A DNA stretch of 64,000 nucleotides. It comes from Closterium sp. NIES-65. Its lineage: Eukaryota > Streptophyta > Zygnematophyceae > Desmidiales > Closteriaceae. The notes below the pieces were generated by a model. It had not been told where the DNA came from. It was given only the letters and a program-made list of their open reading frames with translations, and ran no database searches. The position numbers and the translations under genes are program-made. The DNA is taken from contig CANXME010002471.1 of NCBI GenBank assembly GCA_948144175.1, positions 62,001 through 126,000 of the forward strand, given 5' to 3'. Position 1 is the stretch's first letter. Each line of letters begins with the position of its first letter. Positions 11,754 to 22,890 of this stretch are shown here, in pieces.

Positions 11754-12075
11754 TGTCAAGTGCACAGCGCAGACGCCAGGTCAAGAACACGCCAGCGACT
11801 GCGCCCAACAGCCACTGTGGGACTGGGCTGCCGAATTCGCCAAGTCGTCAGCCACCCAAGGTCAGCGCCCTGAAGTCGGTGCCCTGCCAGGTCTACCTCA
11901 CCAGGTCAACCACCCAAACTCGACGCCCAGAAGTCAACGCTCTTGCAATGGCCCCTGTGCAGATCGACCAGCCTCATCGACCAGCTCGCCCACTGCTGCA
12001 AGTCGGCTGCATCTCCGGTACACCCGACCAGCTCCGCCCAAGCAAGGACAAGGCCAAACACAACTCCCGTTGACA
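11754..12075 (-). repeat. Short family B LTR inside the satellite, 322 bp
   Basis: The plus-strand end CAACTCCCGTTGACA is the family B LTR start read from the minus strand, and the body matches family B LTR text (CCAGCTCGCCCACTGCTG, CAAGTCGGCTGCA). TGTCAA at 11754 mirrors TTGACA at 12075, so it may be a complete short variant. The five bases on each side (CGCCT and CTTGT) do not match, so a clean solo insertion is not shown. Confidence 0.75.
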
Positions 12076-13680
12076 CTTGTATCGCTAAGTTACACACTTA
12101 CTTAGTACTAGATATATGGCTAAGTATCGCATTTACACTTACTACCACTCGTATCGCTAACTAATGCACTTACTCTTAGTACTAGTCATATGGCTGAGTC
12201 GCGCCTTTACTCTTAGTACCACTCACACAGAAAAATGACGGACGTACTCGTCGTACCATTCATATGGCTAAGTAACGCACTTAATCTTAGTACCACCCAT
12301 ACAGCAACGTAATGCACCTTTCCTAGTATCACTCGTATGGCAAAGTAACGCATTTACTCTTAGTACCACTCATATCGTTAAGTAACACACTTACTCTTAG
12401 TACCACTCATGTGGCTAAGTGACGCAATTACTTTTAGTACCACTCATATCGTAAAGTAACGCGCTTACTCTTAATACCACACATAAGGTTAAATAACGCA
12501 TTTACTCTTAGTACCACTCATATAGTTAAGTAACGCACTTACTCTTAGTACCACGTATGTATATAAGTAACGAACGCACTTACTCTTAGTACCACGTATG
12601 TGGATAAGTAACGCACTTCCTCTTAGTACCACTCATATGGCTAAGTAACACACTTATTACTACTCGTATTGCTTACTGACGCACTTACTCTTAGTACTAG
12701 TCATATGGCTAAGTAACACACTTATTTTTAGTACCACTCATACACCTAAGTAAAGCATCTACTCTTAGTACCACTCATTTGACTAAATAATGCACTTACT
12801 CTTAGTACCACTCACATACGTAAGTAACGTACGTACTCTTTGTACCATTCATATGACTAAGTAACGCCCTTACTCTTAGTACCATCCATACAGCAAAGAA
12901 ACACACTTTTCCTAATTTCACAGATACAGCTTAGTAACGCTCTTATTCTTAGTACCACTAATATGCCTAAGTAACACACTTACTCTTATTATTGGTCATA
13001 TGGCTAAGTATCACACACACTCTTATTACCACTCATACACCTAAGTAACGCACTTACTCTCAGTACCTGTCATATGGCTAAGTAACGCACTTACTCATAG
13101 TACCATTCGTATCGCTAAGTAAAGCACATACTCTAAGAACCACTTATATGGCTAAATAATGCATTAACACGTACCACCTATACAGCTAAGTAACGATCTT
13201 ATTCTTTGTACAAGTTGTATCGCTAAGTAACGCACGTATTCTTAGTACCGCTGAAATGACCATGTAACGCCCTGATTCTTAGTACCACTCATATACCTAA
13301 GTAACGTACTTACTCTTAGAAGTCATATTGCTAAGAAACACACTCACTCTTAGTACTACTCATACACCTAAGTAACGCACTTACTCTCAGTACCAATCAT
13401 ACGGCTAAGTAACGCACTTACTCCTAGTACCACTCATACACCTAAGTAAAGCACTTACTCTTAGTACCACTCATACAGCTAAGTAACGCTCTTATTCTTT
13501 GAACGAGTTGTATCGCTAAGTAACGCACTTATTCTTAGTACCACTCAATATTCAGTACCATTCATATGGCTAAGTAATGCATTTACTAATACTACCACTA
13601 ATATCGCTAAGTAACGCACTTACTTTGAGTATCACTTATTCTTAGTACCACTCATATGGCTAAGTAACGTACTTACGCTT

Positions 13681-14610
13681 AGTACCACTCATACAGCCAA
13701 GTAACGCACATACTCTTAATACGACTCGTATTGCTAAGTAACGCACTTATTCTTAGTACCACTCATAAGACTGAGTAACGCTCTTACTCTTTGTACTACT
13801 TGTATGGCTAGGTAACGCAGTTCCTCTTAGTAACACTCGTATTGCTAAGTTACGCACTTACTTTTAGTAGTCTTGATATGGCTAAGTAACGCACTTACTC
13901 TTAGTACTACTCATACACCTAATTAACGCACTTACTCTCAGTACGAGTCATTTAGCTAAATAACAGAATTACTATCAACACCACTCATACAACAAAGTAA
14001 CGCACAGTTTCTAGTACCACACATATGGCAAAGTAACGCACTTATTCTTAGTACCACTCATATAGGTAAGTAACGCTCTTATTTTTAGTACCAGACATGT
14101 GGCTAAATAATACACTTATTCCTAGTATCACTGGTATGGCTAAGTAATGCACTTGCTCTTAGTTCCACTCGTATCGCTAAATTGCGCTCATATTCTCAAT
14201 ACCACTCATATAACTAAGTAATGCATATACTTTTAGTAAAACTCGTATCGCTATATAGCGCACTTACCATTAGTACCAATCATATTGCTAACTTGTGCAA
14301 ATACTTTTAGTACCAGTCCTTTGGCTATCTAACGCTACTACTCTTAGTTCAACTCTTAATAAAATTAACACTTTTTTCAAGTACCACTCATATGGCAAAG
14401 TAACGAACTTACATGTAGTACCACTTATATAGCTAAGTAATGCATCTACTCCTAGAACCACTCATCTGGCTAAGTAACGCACATAAATTTAGTACCACTC
14501 GTATCGTTAATGTACGCACCTACTCTTAGTACCATTCATACAGCTCAAAAACAGTTGCTTTTAGTACCACTATTCATATTGCTAAATAATGCATTCCTGG
14601 TATCACTCAT
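13681..14610 (+). repeat. Higher-order satellite segment, copy 1
   Basis: This multi-unit segment has the same order of unit variants as 15851-16770, offset by about 2,170 bp. Shared landmarks are a unit with CATACAGCCAAG, one with CATAAGACTGAG, and near the end an irregular unit with TTCAACTC followed by TTTTTCAAGTACCAC. Confidence 0.75.
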
Positions 14611-15850
14611 ATGGTTGAGTAACGTTCTTAATTTTAGTACCACTCCTATCGCAAAGTAACGCAATAATTCATGAAGCTAAGTAACGCACTCACTCTTAAA
14701 ACCTATCATATGGCTGCGTAACGCAGTTACTCTTACGACTAAGTAATACATGTACTTTTAGTACCACTCAAATGGCTAAGTAACGCACTTTTTCCTAGTA
14801 CCACTCATATGTCTAAGGTACGCATATGCTATTAGTACGACTTATACGGCTAAGTAACGCTCTTTTTCTTTGTACGAGTTGTATCGCTAAGTAATGTACA
14901 TATTCTCAGTACCGCTGAAATAACTATGTCAGGCATTTATTCTTAGTACCACATATACCTAAGTAGCGCACTTACTCTTAGTGGTCATATGGCTAAGAAA
15001 CACACATACTCTTTGTACCACTCATACACCTAAGTAACGCACTTGCTTCCAATACCAGTCATATGGCTAAATAACGCACTTTTTCCTAGTACCATTCATA
15101 TCACTAAGTAAAGCACTTACTCTTAGTACCACTCATATGGTTAAGTAACGCGTTAACTCTTAGTACCACTCATACAACAAAGTAACGCTCTTATTCTTTT
15201 TACGAGTTGTATCGCTAAGTACCGCACTTATTTTTAGTACCACTCATGACTAAGAAACGCACTTATTCCTAGTACCACTCATATACCTAAGTAACGTACT
15301 TACTCTTAGTAGTCATATGCCTAAGAAACATACTTACTCTTAGTACCACTCATACACCTAAGTAATGCACTTTCTCTCAGTACCAGTCATATAGCTAAGT
15401 AACGCACTTACTCTTAGTACCACTCATACAGCTGAGTAACGCACTTACAGTCAGTACCATTCATATGGCTGACTAACGCACTTACTCTTAGTATCTCTGA
15501 TACACCTAAGTAAAGCACTTACTTTTAGTCTCATACAGCTAAGTAACGCTCTTATTCTTTGTACGAGTTGTATCGCTAAGTAACACACTTATTCTTAGTA
15601 CCACTCATGACTAAGTAACGTACTGATTCTTAGTACCACCCATATACCTAAGGAACGTACTTACTCTTAGTAGTCATATGGCTAAGAAACACATTTACTC
15701 TTAGTACCAGTCATACACCTAAGTAACGTACTTACAGTCAGCATCATTCATATGGCTCAGTAATGCATCTACTATTACTACCACTAATATCGCTAAGTAA
15801 TGCACCTACTCTGAGTACCAATCATATGGCTAAGTAACGTACTTACGCTT

Positions 15851-16770
15851 AGTACCACTCATACAGCCAAGTAACGCACTTACTCTTAGTACTACTCGTA
15901 TTGCTAAGTAACGCACTTATTCTTAGTACCACTCATAAGACTGAGTAACGCTCTTACTCTTTGTACTAATTGTATGGCTAAGTAACGCATTTCTTCTTAG
16001 TACCACTCGTATTGCTAAGTTACGTACTTACTCTTAGTAGTAGTCATATGGCTAAGTAACGCACTTACTCTTAGTACTACTCATACACCTAAGTAATGCA
16101 CCTACTCTCAGTACCAGTCATATGGCTAAGTAAGAGAATTACTCTTAGTACTACTCATACAGCAAAGTAACACACATTTATCTAGTACCACACATATAGC
16201 AGAGTAACGCACTTATTCTTAGTACCACTCATATAGTTAAGTATCTCACTTATTCTTAGTACCACGCATGTGGCAAAGTAACACACTTACTCCTAGTATT
16301 ACTCGTATGGCTAAGTAACGCACTTCCTCTTAGTACCACTCGTATCGTTAAATCGCGCTCTTATTCTCAATACCACTCATAAAACTAAGTAATGCATTTA
16401 CTTTTCGTAAAACTCGTATCGCTATGTAGCGCTCTTACTATTAGTACCAATCAGAGTGCTAACTAGCGCAAATACTCTTAGTACCAGCGATTTGGCTATC
16501 TAACGCACTTACACTTAGTTCAACTCAAAAGAAGATTAACACACATTTTTCAAGTACCACGCATATGGCAAAATAACGCACTTACTCTTACTACCACTCG
16601 TATCGCTCAGTAACGTATTTACTCCTAGAACCTCTCATATGGCTAAGTAATGGACATAACTTTAGTACCACTCGTATCATTAATGTTCGCACCAACTCAT
16701 AGTACCATTCATACAGCTTAAAAACACCTACTCTTAGTACCACTATTCATATTGCTAAATAACGCACTCC
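15851..16770 (+). repeat. Higher-order satellite segment, copy 2
   Basis: The second copy of the segment at 13681-14610. Its right edge is where family C inserted, at a point equivalent to about 14600 in copy 1. Confidence 0.75.
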
Positions 16771-16774
16771 TAGT

Positions 16775-16899
16775 TGTCAAACATATATGCTGCTTACTGT
16801 TTAGGCTGTACTCGGGTAGCCCACATAGGGTACAACCCAAATTTGGGTTTGCTATTTGTACCCATCCTGCTGCCACCATTCCTGTTCGTTATTCTGACA
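16775..16899 (+). repeat. Family C 5' LTR, 125 bp
   Basis: It starts TGTCAAACATATATGC at the satellite edge and ends TTCTGACA directly before a primer site. TG...CA ends and the adjoining initiator-Met-type primer site support an LTR, although the partner 3' LTR is not in the window. It is very short for a copia element. Confidence 0.7.
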
Positions 16900-16912
16900 T
16901 GGTTTCAGAGCA
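16900..16912 (+). other. Family C primer-binding site
   Basis: TGGTTTCAGAGCA follows the LTR with no gap. It resembles the initiator-Met tRNA primer site TGGTATCAGAGC found in family A. Confidence 0.75.
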
Positions 16913-17497
16913 CGTCCTAGCCTAGGACCAATCTCTTAGGGCCCACCGAGTAGCGCTACCCCACCCGTTGCGCTAGTGCGATCACGTCGTACTGCCCTGC
17001 CCTGCCCTGCGCCGCTTGCAGCAGCGCGAACTGTTTTGCTAGCACGCCGCCTGCTGCAGCGCATCCTGCTGAGTCGCGCGCCACCTGCTGCAACGTGCCC
17101 TGCCCTGCCCGCGTGTCGCGCCGCCGCACACGCCCTGCCTGAGCGCCGAGCCACCGCGCGCCCTGCCCAGCCCGCGTGTCGCGTCGCCGTGCATCCTGCC
17201 CTGCTCGGGCGCCGCGCCGCCGCGCGCTCTGCCCTGCCCGCGCGACGCACCGCAACGCGCTCTGCCCTGCCCGCGCGCCACGCTGCTGCGTGCCCTGCCC
17301 TGCCCACGCACCGCGCCGCGCGCTCTGCCCTTACCTGCCCGCGCCCTACGCCGCGCGCCCTGGCCTGCCCGCGCACCGCGCGCCCTAACGTGAGTGCCGC
17401 GCCCTGCCCTGCCGTGCCCCCTGCCCTGCCGTGCTGCACTGCTGCTAGCGCGCTCCCTGCTGCATTACTGCTAGCGCGCCTGACTGCTCTCCCTGCT
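16913..17497 (+). other. Family C leader with GC-rich degenerate repeat
   Basis: Between primer site and gag start lies about 500 bp dominated by CCCTGCCC and GCGCGCC words in an irregular repeat. Several frames are open on both strands because the text is low in A and T. I see no domain in them and treat it as an untranslated leader. Confidence 0.6.
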
Positions 17498-17812
17498 ATG
17501 GCCGCTCTTAACGTTCTCACCTTTGATTCGGAGGGCCGCCCGATAGAGTTCAATGCATGGCTAGACGAGTTACAATTTTTCCTGCTGAGAGACTCTTCGG
17601 ACGGTATTTCGCTGTTTGACCTCACTTCTGGCGCCTCGCCCGCCCATGACGCCACAGCCGACAGTACGACTCGCTCACAGTGGCTTACCCGTCACGCTGC
17701 TGCTCGCCTAGCCGTTCGCAACCACCTGGCGTTAGCCAAACGCGCCCAGTTTGGCCAGCATAAGACAGCAAAAGCACCGTACTGCGAAGATAACTACTAC
17801 AACGGTAGCTAG
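17498..17812 (+). pseudogene. Family C copia gag, N-terminal fragment
   Basis: The ATG at 17498 begins MAALNVLTFDSEGRPIEF, followed by WLDELQFFLL and LTRHAAARLAVRNHL, recognisable as the N-terminus of a copia gag. The open frame extends upstream of 17498 through the GC-rich leader, but the family-like sequence begins at this ATG. Similarity appears to stop at about 17775, after HKTAKA; the last codons to the stop at 17812 lead into family B sequence from about 17809. Only about 90 residues of gag remain, so it cannot form capsids. The missing downstream part may be represented by the debris at 41118-42850. Confidence 0.75.
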
Positions 17813-17936
17813 ACTACGGGCTAGACTACGGGCTAGGCACTGATATCTGCGTTCGTTGGTCCTTAGTCGTTTTCCTAGTGCACACACTGCTTGCTAGTTA
17901 ATGGGGAAAGTTGGCAAGAGTTTCACTAGAGAAAGT
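17809..17936 (-). other. Family B leader, copy 2
   Basis: Similar to about 5400-5524: it shares GCTAGACTACGGGCTAG (partly doubled here), TCTGCGTTCGTT and TTGGCAAG. It adjoins the LTR end at 17937 and is cut on the left by the family C gag. Confidence 0.6.
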
Positions 17937-18943
17937 TGACAACAATGGTACAATGAAGTTGGCAAGACAAGACTACATCAGAGCTAGCATTCAGGTCGGT
18001 CGACTGCCAGCACAGCATGGTCGACCACGTTCCAGCACGACTTGGTCGACTGCGCTTCACCAGTGCAAAGTCGACAGCGTGCCAACGTTGCAGGTTGATG
18101 GCGTGCCAGCGTTGCTCCCACAGAACAGCATCGCACCAGCTTCGCAGGTGCTCGCAGATGATTGGCGTGCGGAGCCTTGTCACCTGCACAACGCACACAC
18201 CAAGTCAACCTGGCGCCGACGACTGCATCTGATCAGCCACCTCGACCTCGGGATACCACCACCGAGGTCGGACTCGTCAAATTTGCCTGGGCGACCGTCG
18301 CACTCCTCCGCAGAACCTCGTCACCCAGGTAACCTAGTCGACCGGGCAACCGCATCGACCAGGTGCTCCTGTATGTGCCTGTCGACCTCCCAAGTTGACG
18401 GCCACCTCCAGTCAACCTCTCCAGGTCGACCACACCCCTGGTCGACCAGCTCCAGGTCGACGTCACTCCTGGTCGACCAGCTCCACGTCGACCAGCACAG
18501 TCGTCAGCCGACCATCCAAGTCGGCTACCCGAATTCGGCGTCATCAAGTCGACGCCCCTTCTACGTTGGCGCCGACTTCCAGGCCGACCTCTTGAAGTCG
18601 GCGACCTCCCAAGTCGGCGCCCTTGCAAGTCGGCGACCTTGCAAGTCGGCGACCTTGCAAGTCGGTGACCTTGCAAGTCGGTGACCTTGCAAGTCGGTGA
18701 CCTTGCAAGTCGGCGCCGACTTCCAAGTCGACGTGCCACATCGCCGACCATCAGTTGAAGTCGGCCGCCGGCTTCCCAAGTCGGCGGCATTGCAGTGGCC
18801 CCGTGCAAGTCGACCAACCCTGTCGACCAGCTCGCCCAAGTTAGCGTCGCCCACTGCTGCAAGTCGTTGTACTTCACGTACACCCAACCACGAAGTTGGC
18901 TCTGCCCAAGCAAGGAAGGGGCCAACAACAACTCCCGTTGACA
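17937..18943 (-). repeat. Family B LTR, copy 2, 1,007 bp
   Basis: On the minus strand it begins TGTCAACGGGAGTTG at 18943 after the purine run GGCAGGGGAG and ends GTTGTCA at 17937. It contains about fifteen GTCGAC palindromes. It is 260 bp longer than copy 1, partly because of a 16-bp tandem repeat at 18625-18720. Confidence 0.78.
18625..18720 (+). repeat. 16-bp tandem repeat in the family B LTR, six units
   Basis: The unit GCAAGTCGGCGACCTT, with a GTGACC variant, is repeated about six times head to tail. It is absent from the copies at 5525 and 11754, so the LTR has expanded locally. Confidence 0.9.
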
Positions 18944-19038
18944 CTCCCCTGCCGCGTTCACGCTTGGGCCCCCATCCGACACGACATCACTGCTCGGAGA
19001 ATAGCTCGTCGAATTGCACCCAACACAAAGCACGTCGT

Positions 19039-19244
19039 TCACCGCACCAGCCATGCAAGAGGGCATGGCACATACTGCTGCATGTCGTCGCCTTTGTCGC
19101 CCACGTCGGCCAAGCGCACCTGGCTGATGGCGACGGAGCACCGGTTGAAAGCCGGATAGTGCAGCGCCTTCATCAGGAAGTCGGCCGGCTGCTTGGTGGT
19201 TGGGATGTACCTCAGCGAGAACTTCCCGTGCCTCACCATGTGCT
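19039..19244 (-). pseudogene. Family B RNase H C-terminal fragment, copy 2
   Basis: From 19244 the minus strand reads KHMVRHGKFSLRYIPTTKQ and PADFLMKALHYPAFNRC, the same C-terminal RNase H block as 6388-6757. It is cut on the upstream side by the E2 LTR at 19245. The frame runs past the copy 1 stop to 19039. Only the tail of the domain remains, without catalytic acidic residues. It lies just upstream of the polypurine tract and LTR at 18943. Confidence 0.85.
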
Positions 19245-20337
19245 TGTTGGGTGCAAATTCACATTGCACGACATCCTGCCGTCTGTTTGTACGAGTATGC
19301 GTGTGTGAATGCATTTGCGTGTGAATGGTATGCTTGTGTGTTTGTTTGCTTTCGCAATTTTCGCTTGAAGCATTTGCAGGTACTCGCAAAATGTGCGCTT
19401 CGGCATAACATTGTACGCGCTATGAACAGTACAAGCAGAAAGGACGAGCTCGCAAAGGAACCCAAGATGGAAGCTTTGCGGTTCAACTTACTTGATTGCG
19501 CAGATTCAGTTCTATCCAACTCGAAATTGTACTGTTTTGTTTGGTTGACTATAGTGTAGCAGGGCAGGCACTATAGGGGTACAATTTAGGTAAAGGTTGG
19601 ATGTTGTTTGTCTGTATCTGCATGCTACAGGGCCAGGGGAAACCAGCGGAACCAGCATTTGGCTGGTTGGGCAAAGACAAAACAGGTTCTGTTTTTAGGA
19701 CCTGAACCTGGTTGTTGTTTCCCCAGGTTGGAAAAACAGAACCAGAGGTTGTTCACCAACCTATCACCTGCTATTTTGTCCAGCCAGGTTGGTTCTGTTG
19801 CTTGGAATTATTTGGGATCATCCCTGGTTGTTCCCAGGTTGATTCCCAAGGTCCTTGCTAGCTAGAGCTATTTATTCCTTCTCTGTTTGTACCTGAATAT
19901 AGTGAAATCGATTCAAGCGAATTCCTTCCTTGCTGGAATTTCTTTTCTACGCGGTGCGACGGCGGAATGCTACCCGAGTCAACGCTAGTACGCTAGCACT
20001 CCAACGCTAGGCTAACGCTGTCCGAGCCATAACTTCGTAATGGCAGAACTTTTCGCGAGGCAACTTGGCTTATTTTAAAGCTCTTAGAGTGAGCTTCGAT
20101 ATACGAAATTCTCAGCTTAATCCGATCTACGGTCTGCACGATACGCTGCGCAACGTTCAAGGTACTCTTGCTGTTTTGACTAAGTCCCTCTTGATCCCTC
20201 TCTCTACAAACTCGGACCCGAGGATAGGGGCTGGTCTTGTACCAGGCACCCAAGGACCCTTGGAGGTGACCCCGAGGAGAGGTTTTAAGTGTGATAAAGT
20301 CTTAATAGCTTGAGTTTATTAGGCCCTTACACCAACA
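19245..20337 (+). repeat. E2 5' LTR (family A), 1,093 bp
   Basis: A complete TGTTGG...CCAACA LTR followed by the family primer site. It entered the minus-strand family B RNase H. The five bases to its left are GTGCT, but the matching 3' flank of E2 is lost, so the duplication cannot be tested. Confidence 0.95.
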
Positions 20338-20340
20338 AGC

Positions 20341-20352
20341 TGGTATCAGAGC
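20341..20352 (+). other. E2 primer-binding site
   Basis: TGGTATCAGAGC, complementary to the 3' end of initiator-Met tRNA and typical of copia elements, lies three bases after the LTR end. The same site is at 22848, 49435 and 51855 on plus and at 36842-36853 and 40012-40023 on minus. Confidence 0.9.
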
Positions 20353-20383
20353 TGCGTTATAGTGATCCTCGATATAGGTAGCT

Positions 20384-21750
20384 ATGGCGGGCAACACCTC
20401 GGCGGTAGCTGGTGAATCTTCAGCCCAAGATCGTAGCGGCAGCCATGATTCTGGTGTTTCTGCGCCAAGGGGAGCGCGAACAAGCCAGGGCTCGCTGATC
20501 AAGGAGGTGCTGAAAAACTTCACCGTCGAGAAGTTCAATGGTGAGGGCTATGATGATTGGGCCTGGAAAATGCAACTTTATTTCCGTCAAATCGGATTGC
20601 TGAAACTAATGATTGGGGAGGAGCCTAGACCGAGTGACCCCGCCCTTCAGGAAGATTGGGACGAGCGCGCCTCGGCTGGCTACTACTTGATGTCGCAGAG
20701 TTTGGAGCTGAACCAGCGTCACCACGTCATGCACCTGTTGCCGGAGGTTGAGTGCGGTCCGAAGGCGTGGACGGTGTTGAAGGAGCTGCACGCCCCGACC
20801 TCCGTTGTTGCAACATTGATGCTGGAGAGGGAGCTGTCCGCGTTGCGCCTGAGCGAGGGAGAGCCGGTACAACCTGTCCTGGACAAATTGCGCGACCTCT
20901 ACGCGAAGTTGGCGACCGCAGGAATCACCTACCCGGAGCAAACAAAGTGCTTGAAGATGCTCTCGCTGCTGCCGGAATCGTGGCTTCAATTTACGAGCGG
21001 ATTGAGCCTGCCGCAGAACCAGAGCTTGTGGACGCTCGAGTGGGTGCGGACGAAGATTCTGGAGGAGGACTTCCGTCGCCGCCAACTGAGGGGTGGAGAC
21101 GACGGCAGCAGCGGCTACGGGATGCAAGGGAGCCGACGTGGCAAAGGACGTGGCTTCGGTGGTGCTGGACGCGGTGCAAAGAAAGACGACGACTCCAACG
21201 ACCAACAAGGAGGTACCGGTTGGGGTCGCGGTGCGAAATCTGGACGTGGGGGCAAGTCGGGTGCTGGTGGCAAAATGAAAGGGAGTTGCTGGTATTGTGA
21301 GAAGGAAGGGCACCCCTGGTTTTTGTGCTATAAGAAACCCGATGGATGGACCCCCCAGAATCGTCACCAGGATGGCGGCGCGCGGAGGAACCAGAAAAAC
21401 GGCGCCAACATGGTCGCTGATTCGTCCGACAACAACCCGAAGGGCAACGGCGGTGCGGAGAAGAAGAAGGAGCGCACCGCGGGCCAATTCTTCCATATGG
21501 GAGACAAGGGGGAGCAAGGAGACGCATCTGTTAAGGCTAGAGCAGAGCTGCACCCCCTGGACTATTGGGTGTTGGACACAGGCGCTGCTTGGACAATGAC
21601 GCCGCGCAAGGACCTGCTGGACGACGTACGCGCTGCACCGATTAATGAGGTGTGCTCTGCCTCTGGACACATGTTGAAGGTGGCTGGTGCGGGACGAGCT
21701 GCATTTAAGGGAGCGGATGGCAAGCCGGTGGTGCTGCACGACGTTCTCCT
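20384..21750 (+). pseudogene. E2 gag-protease, 5' part of an interrupted gag-pol
   Basis: This holds residues 1-455 and part of codon 456 of the family A polyprotein: gag domain, zinc knuckle C-x2-C-x4-H-x4-C and protease motif DTGA. The frame is intact until E3 inserted at CTCCT within the leucine codon of the HDVLLVPDL segment. The interrupted frame then runs a short way into the E3 LTR to a stop at 22066. Coding continues in register at 28613. Before the insertion this part of E2 had no stop, so the disruption is due to E3. Confidence 0.93.
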
Positions 21751-22844
21751 TGTTGGGTGCAAATTCACATTGCACGACATCCTGCCGTCTGTTTGTACGA
21801 GTATGCGTGTGCGAATGCATTTGCGTGTGAATGGTATGTTTGTGTGTTTGTTTGCTTTCGCAATTTTTCGCTTGAAGCATTTGCAGGTACTCGCACAATG
21901 TGCGCTTCGGCATAACATTGTACGCGCTATGAACAGTACAAGCAGAAAGGACGAGCTCGCAAAGGAACCCAAGATGGAAGCTTTGCGGTTCAACTTACTT
22001 GATTGCGCAGATTCAGTTCTATCCAACTCGAAATTGTACTGTTTTGTTTGGTTGACTATAGTGTAGCAGGGCAGGCACTATAGGGGTACAATTTAGGTGA
22101 AGGTTGGATGTTGTTTGTCTGTATCTGCATGCTACAGGGCCAGGGGAAACCAGCGGAACCAGCATTTGGCTGGTTGGGCAAAGACAAAACAGGTTCTGTT
22201 TTTAGGACCTGAACCTGGTTGTTGTTTTCCCAGGTTGGAAAAACAGAACCAGAGGTTGTTCACCAACCTATCACCTGCTATTTTGTTCAGCCAGGTTGGT
22301 TCTGTTGCTTGGAATTATTTGGGATCATCCCTGGTTGTTCCCAGGTTGATTCCCAAGGTCCTTGCTAGCTAGAGCTATTTATTCCTTCTCTGTTTGTACC
22401 TGAATATAGTGAAATTGATTCAAGCGAATTCCTTCCTTGCTGGAATTTCTTTTCTACGCGGTGCGACGGCGGAATGCTACCCGAGTCAACGCTAGTACGC
22501 TAGCACTCCAACGCTAGGCTAACGCTGTCCGAGCCATAACTTCGTAATGGCAGAACTTTTCGCGAGGCAACTTGGCTTATTTTAAAGCTCTTAGAGTGAG
22601 CTTCGATATAGGAAATTCTCAGCTTAATCCGATCGACGGTCTGCTCGATACGCTGCGCGACGTTCAAGGTACTCTTGCTGTTTTGACTAAGTCCCTCTTG
22701 ATCCCTCTCTCTACAAACTTGGACCCGAGGATAGGGGCTGGTCTTGTACCAGGCACCCAAGGACCCTTGGAGGTGACCCCGAGGAGAGGTTTTAAGTGTG
22801 ATAAAGTCTTAATAGCTTGAGTTTATTAGGCCCTTACACCAACA
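21751..22844 (+). repeat. E3 5' LTR, 1,094 bp
   Basis: TGTTGG...CCAACA. It should carry the promoter and start of the element transcript. A cluster of CCAGGTT and AACCAG motifs lies at 22147-22347, and an AT-rich TATTTATT at 22376-22383 is a weak TATA-like candidate. Confidence 0.95.
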
Positions 22845-22847
22845 AGC

Positions 22848-22859
22848 TGGTATCAGAGC
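22848..22859 (+). other. E3 primer-binding site
   Basis: TGGTATCAGAGC three bases after the LTR, matching the initiator-Met tRNA type. It would prime minus-strand cDNA. Confidence 0.92.
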
Positions 22860-22890
22860 TGCGTTATAGTGATCCTCGATATAGGTAGCT

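Larger units (their letters stand above)
12076..16774. repeat. 37-bp satellite array, right block (about 127 units)
   Basis: The same 37-bp unit continues, more diverged, with extra variants such as GTACGAGTTGTATCGCTAAG. It ends at 16774 where the family C LTR begins. No gene is seen in it. Confidence 0.95.

Noticed and set aside
7852-16774. CRISPR array
   Set aside because: The 37-bp units abut without unique spacers, units are diverged, and the surroundings are eukaryotic retrotransposons with no cas genes.
17911-18684. A 257-codon plus-strand frame across the family B LTR
   Set aside because: It is produced by the GTCGAC/AAGTCGG repeat text, is antisense to the element and contains no domain.
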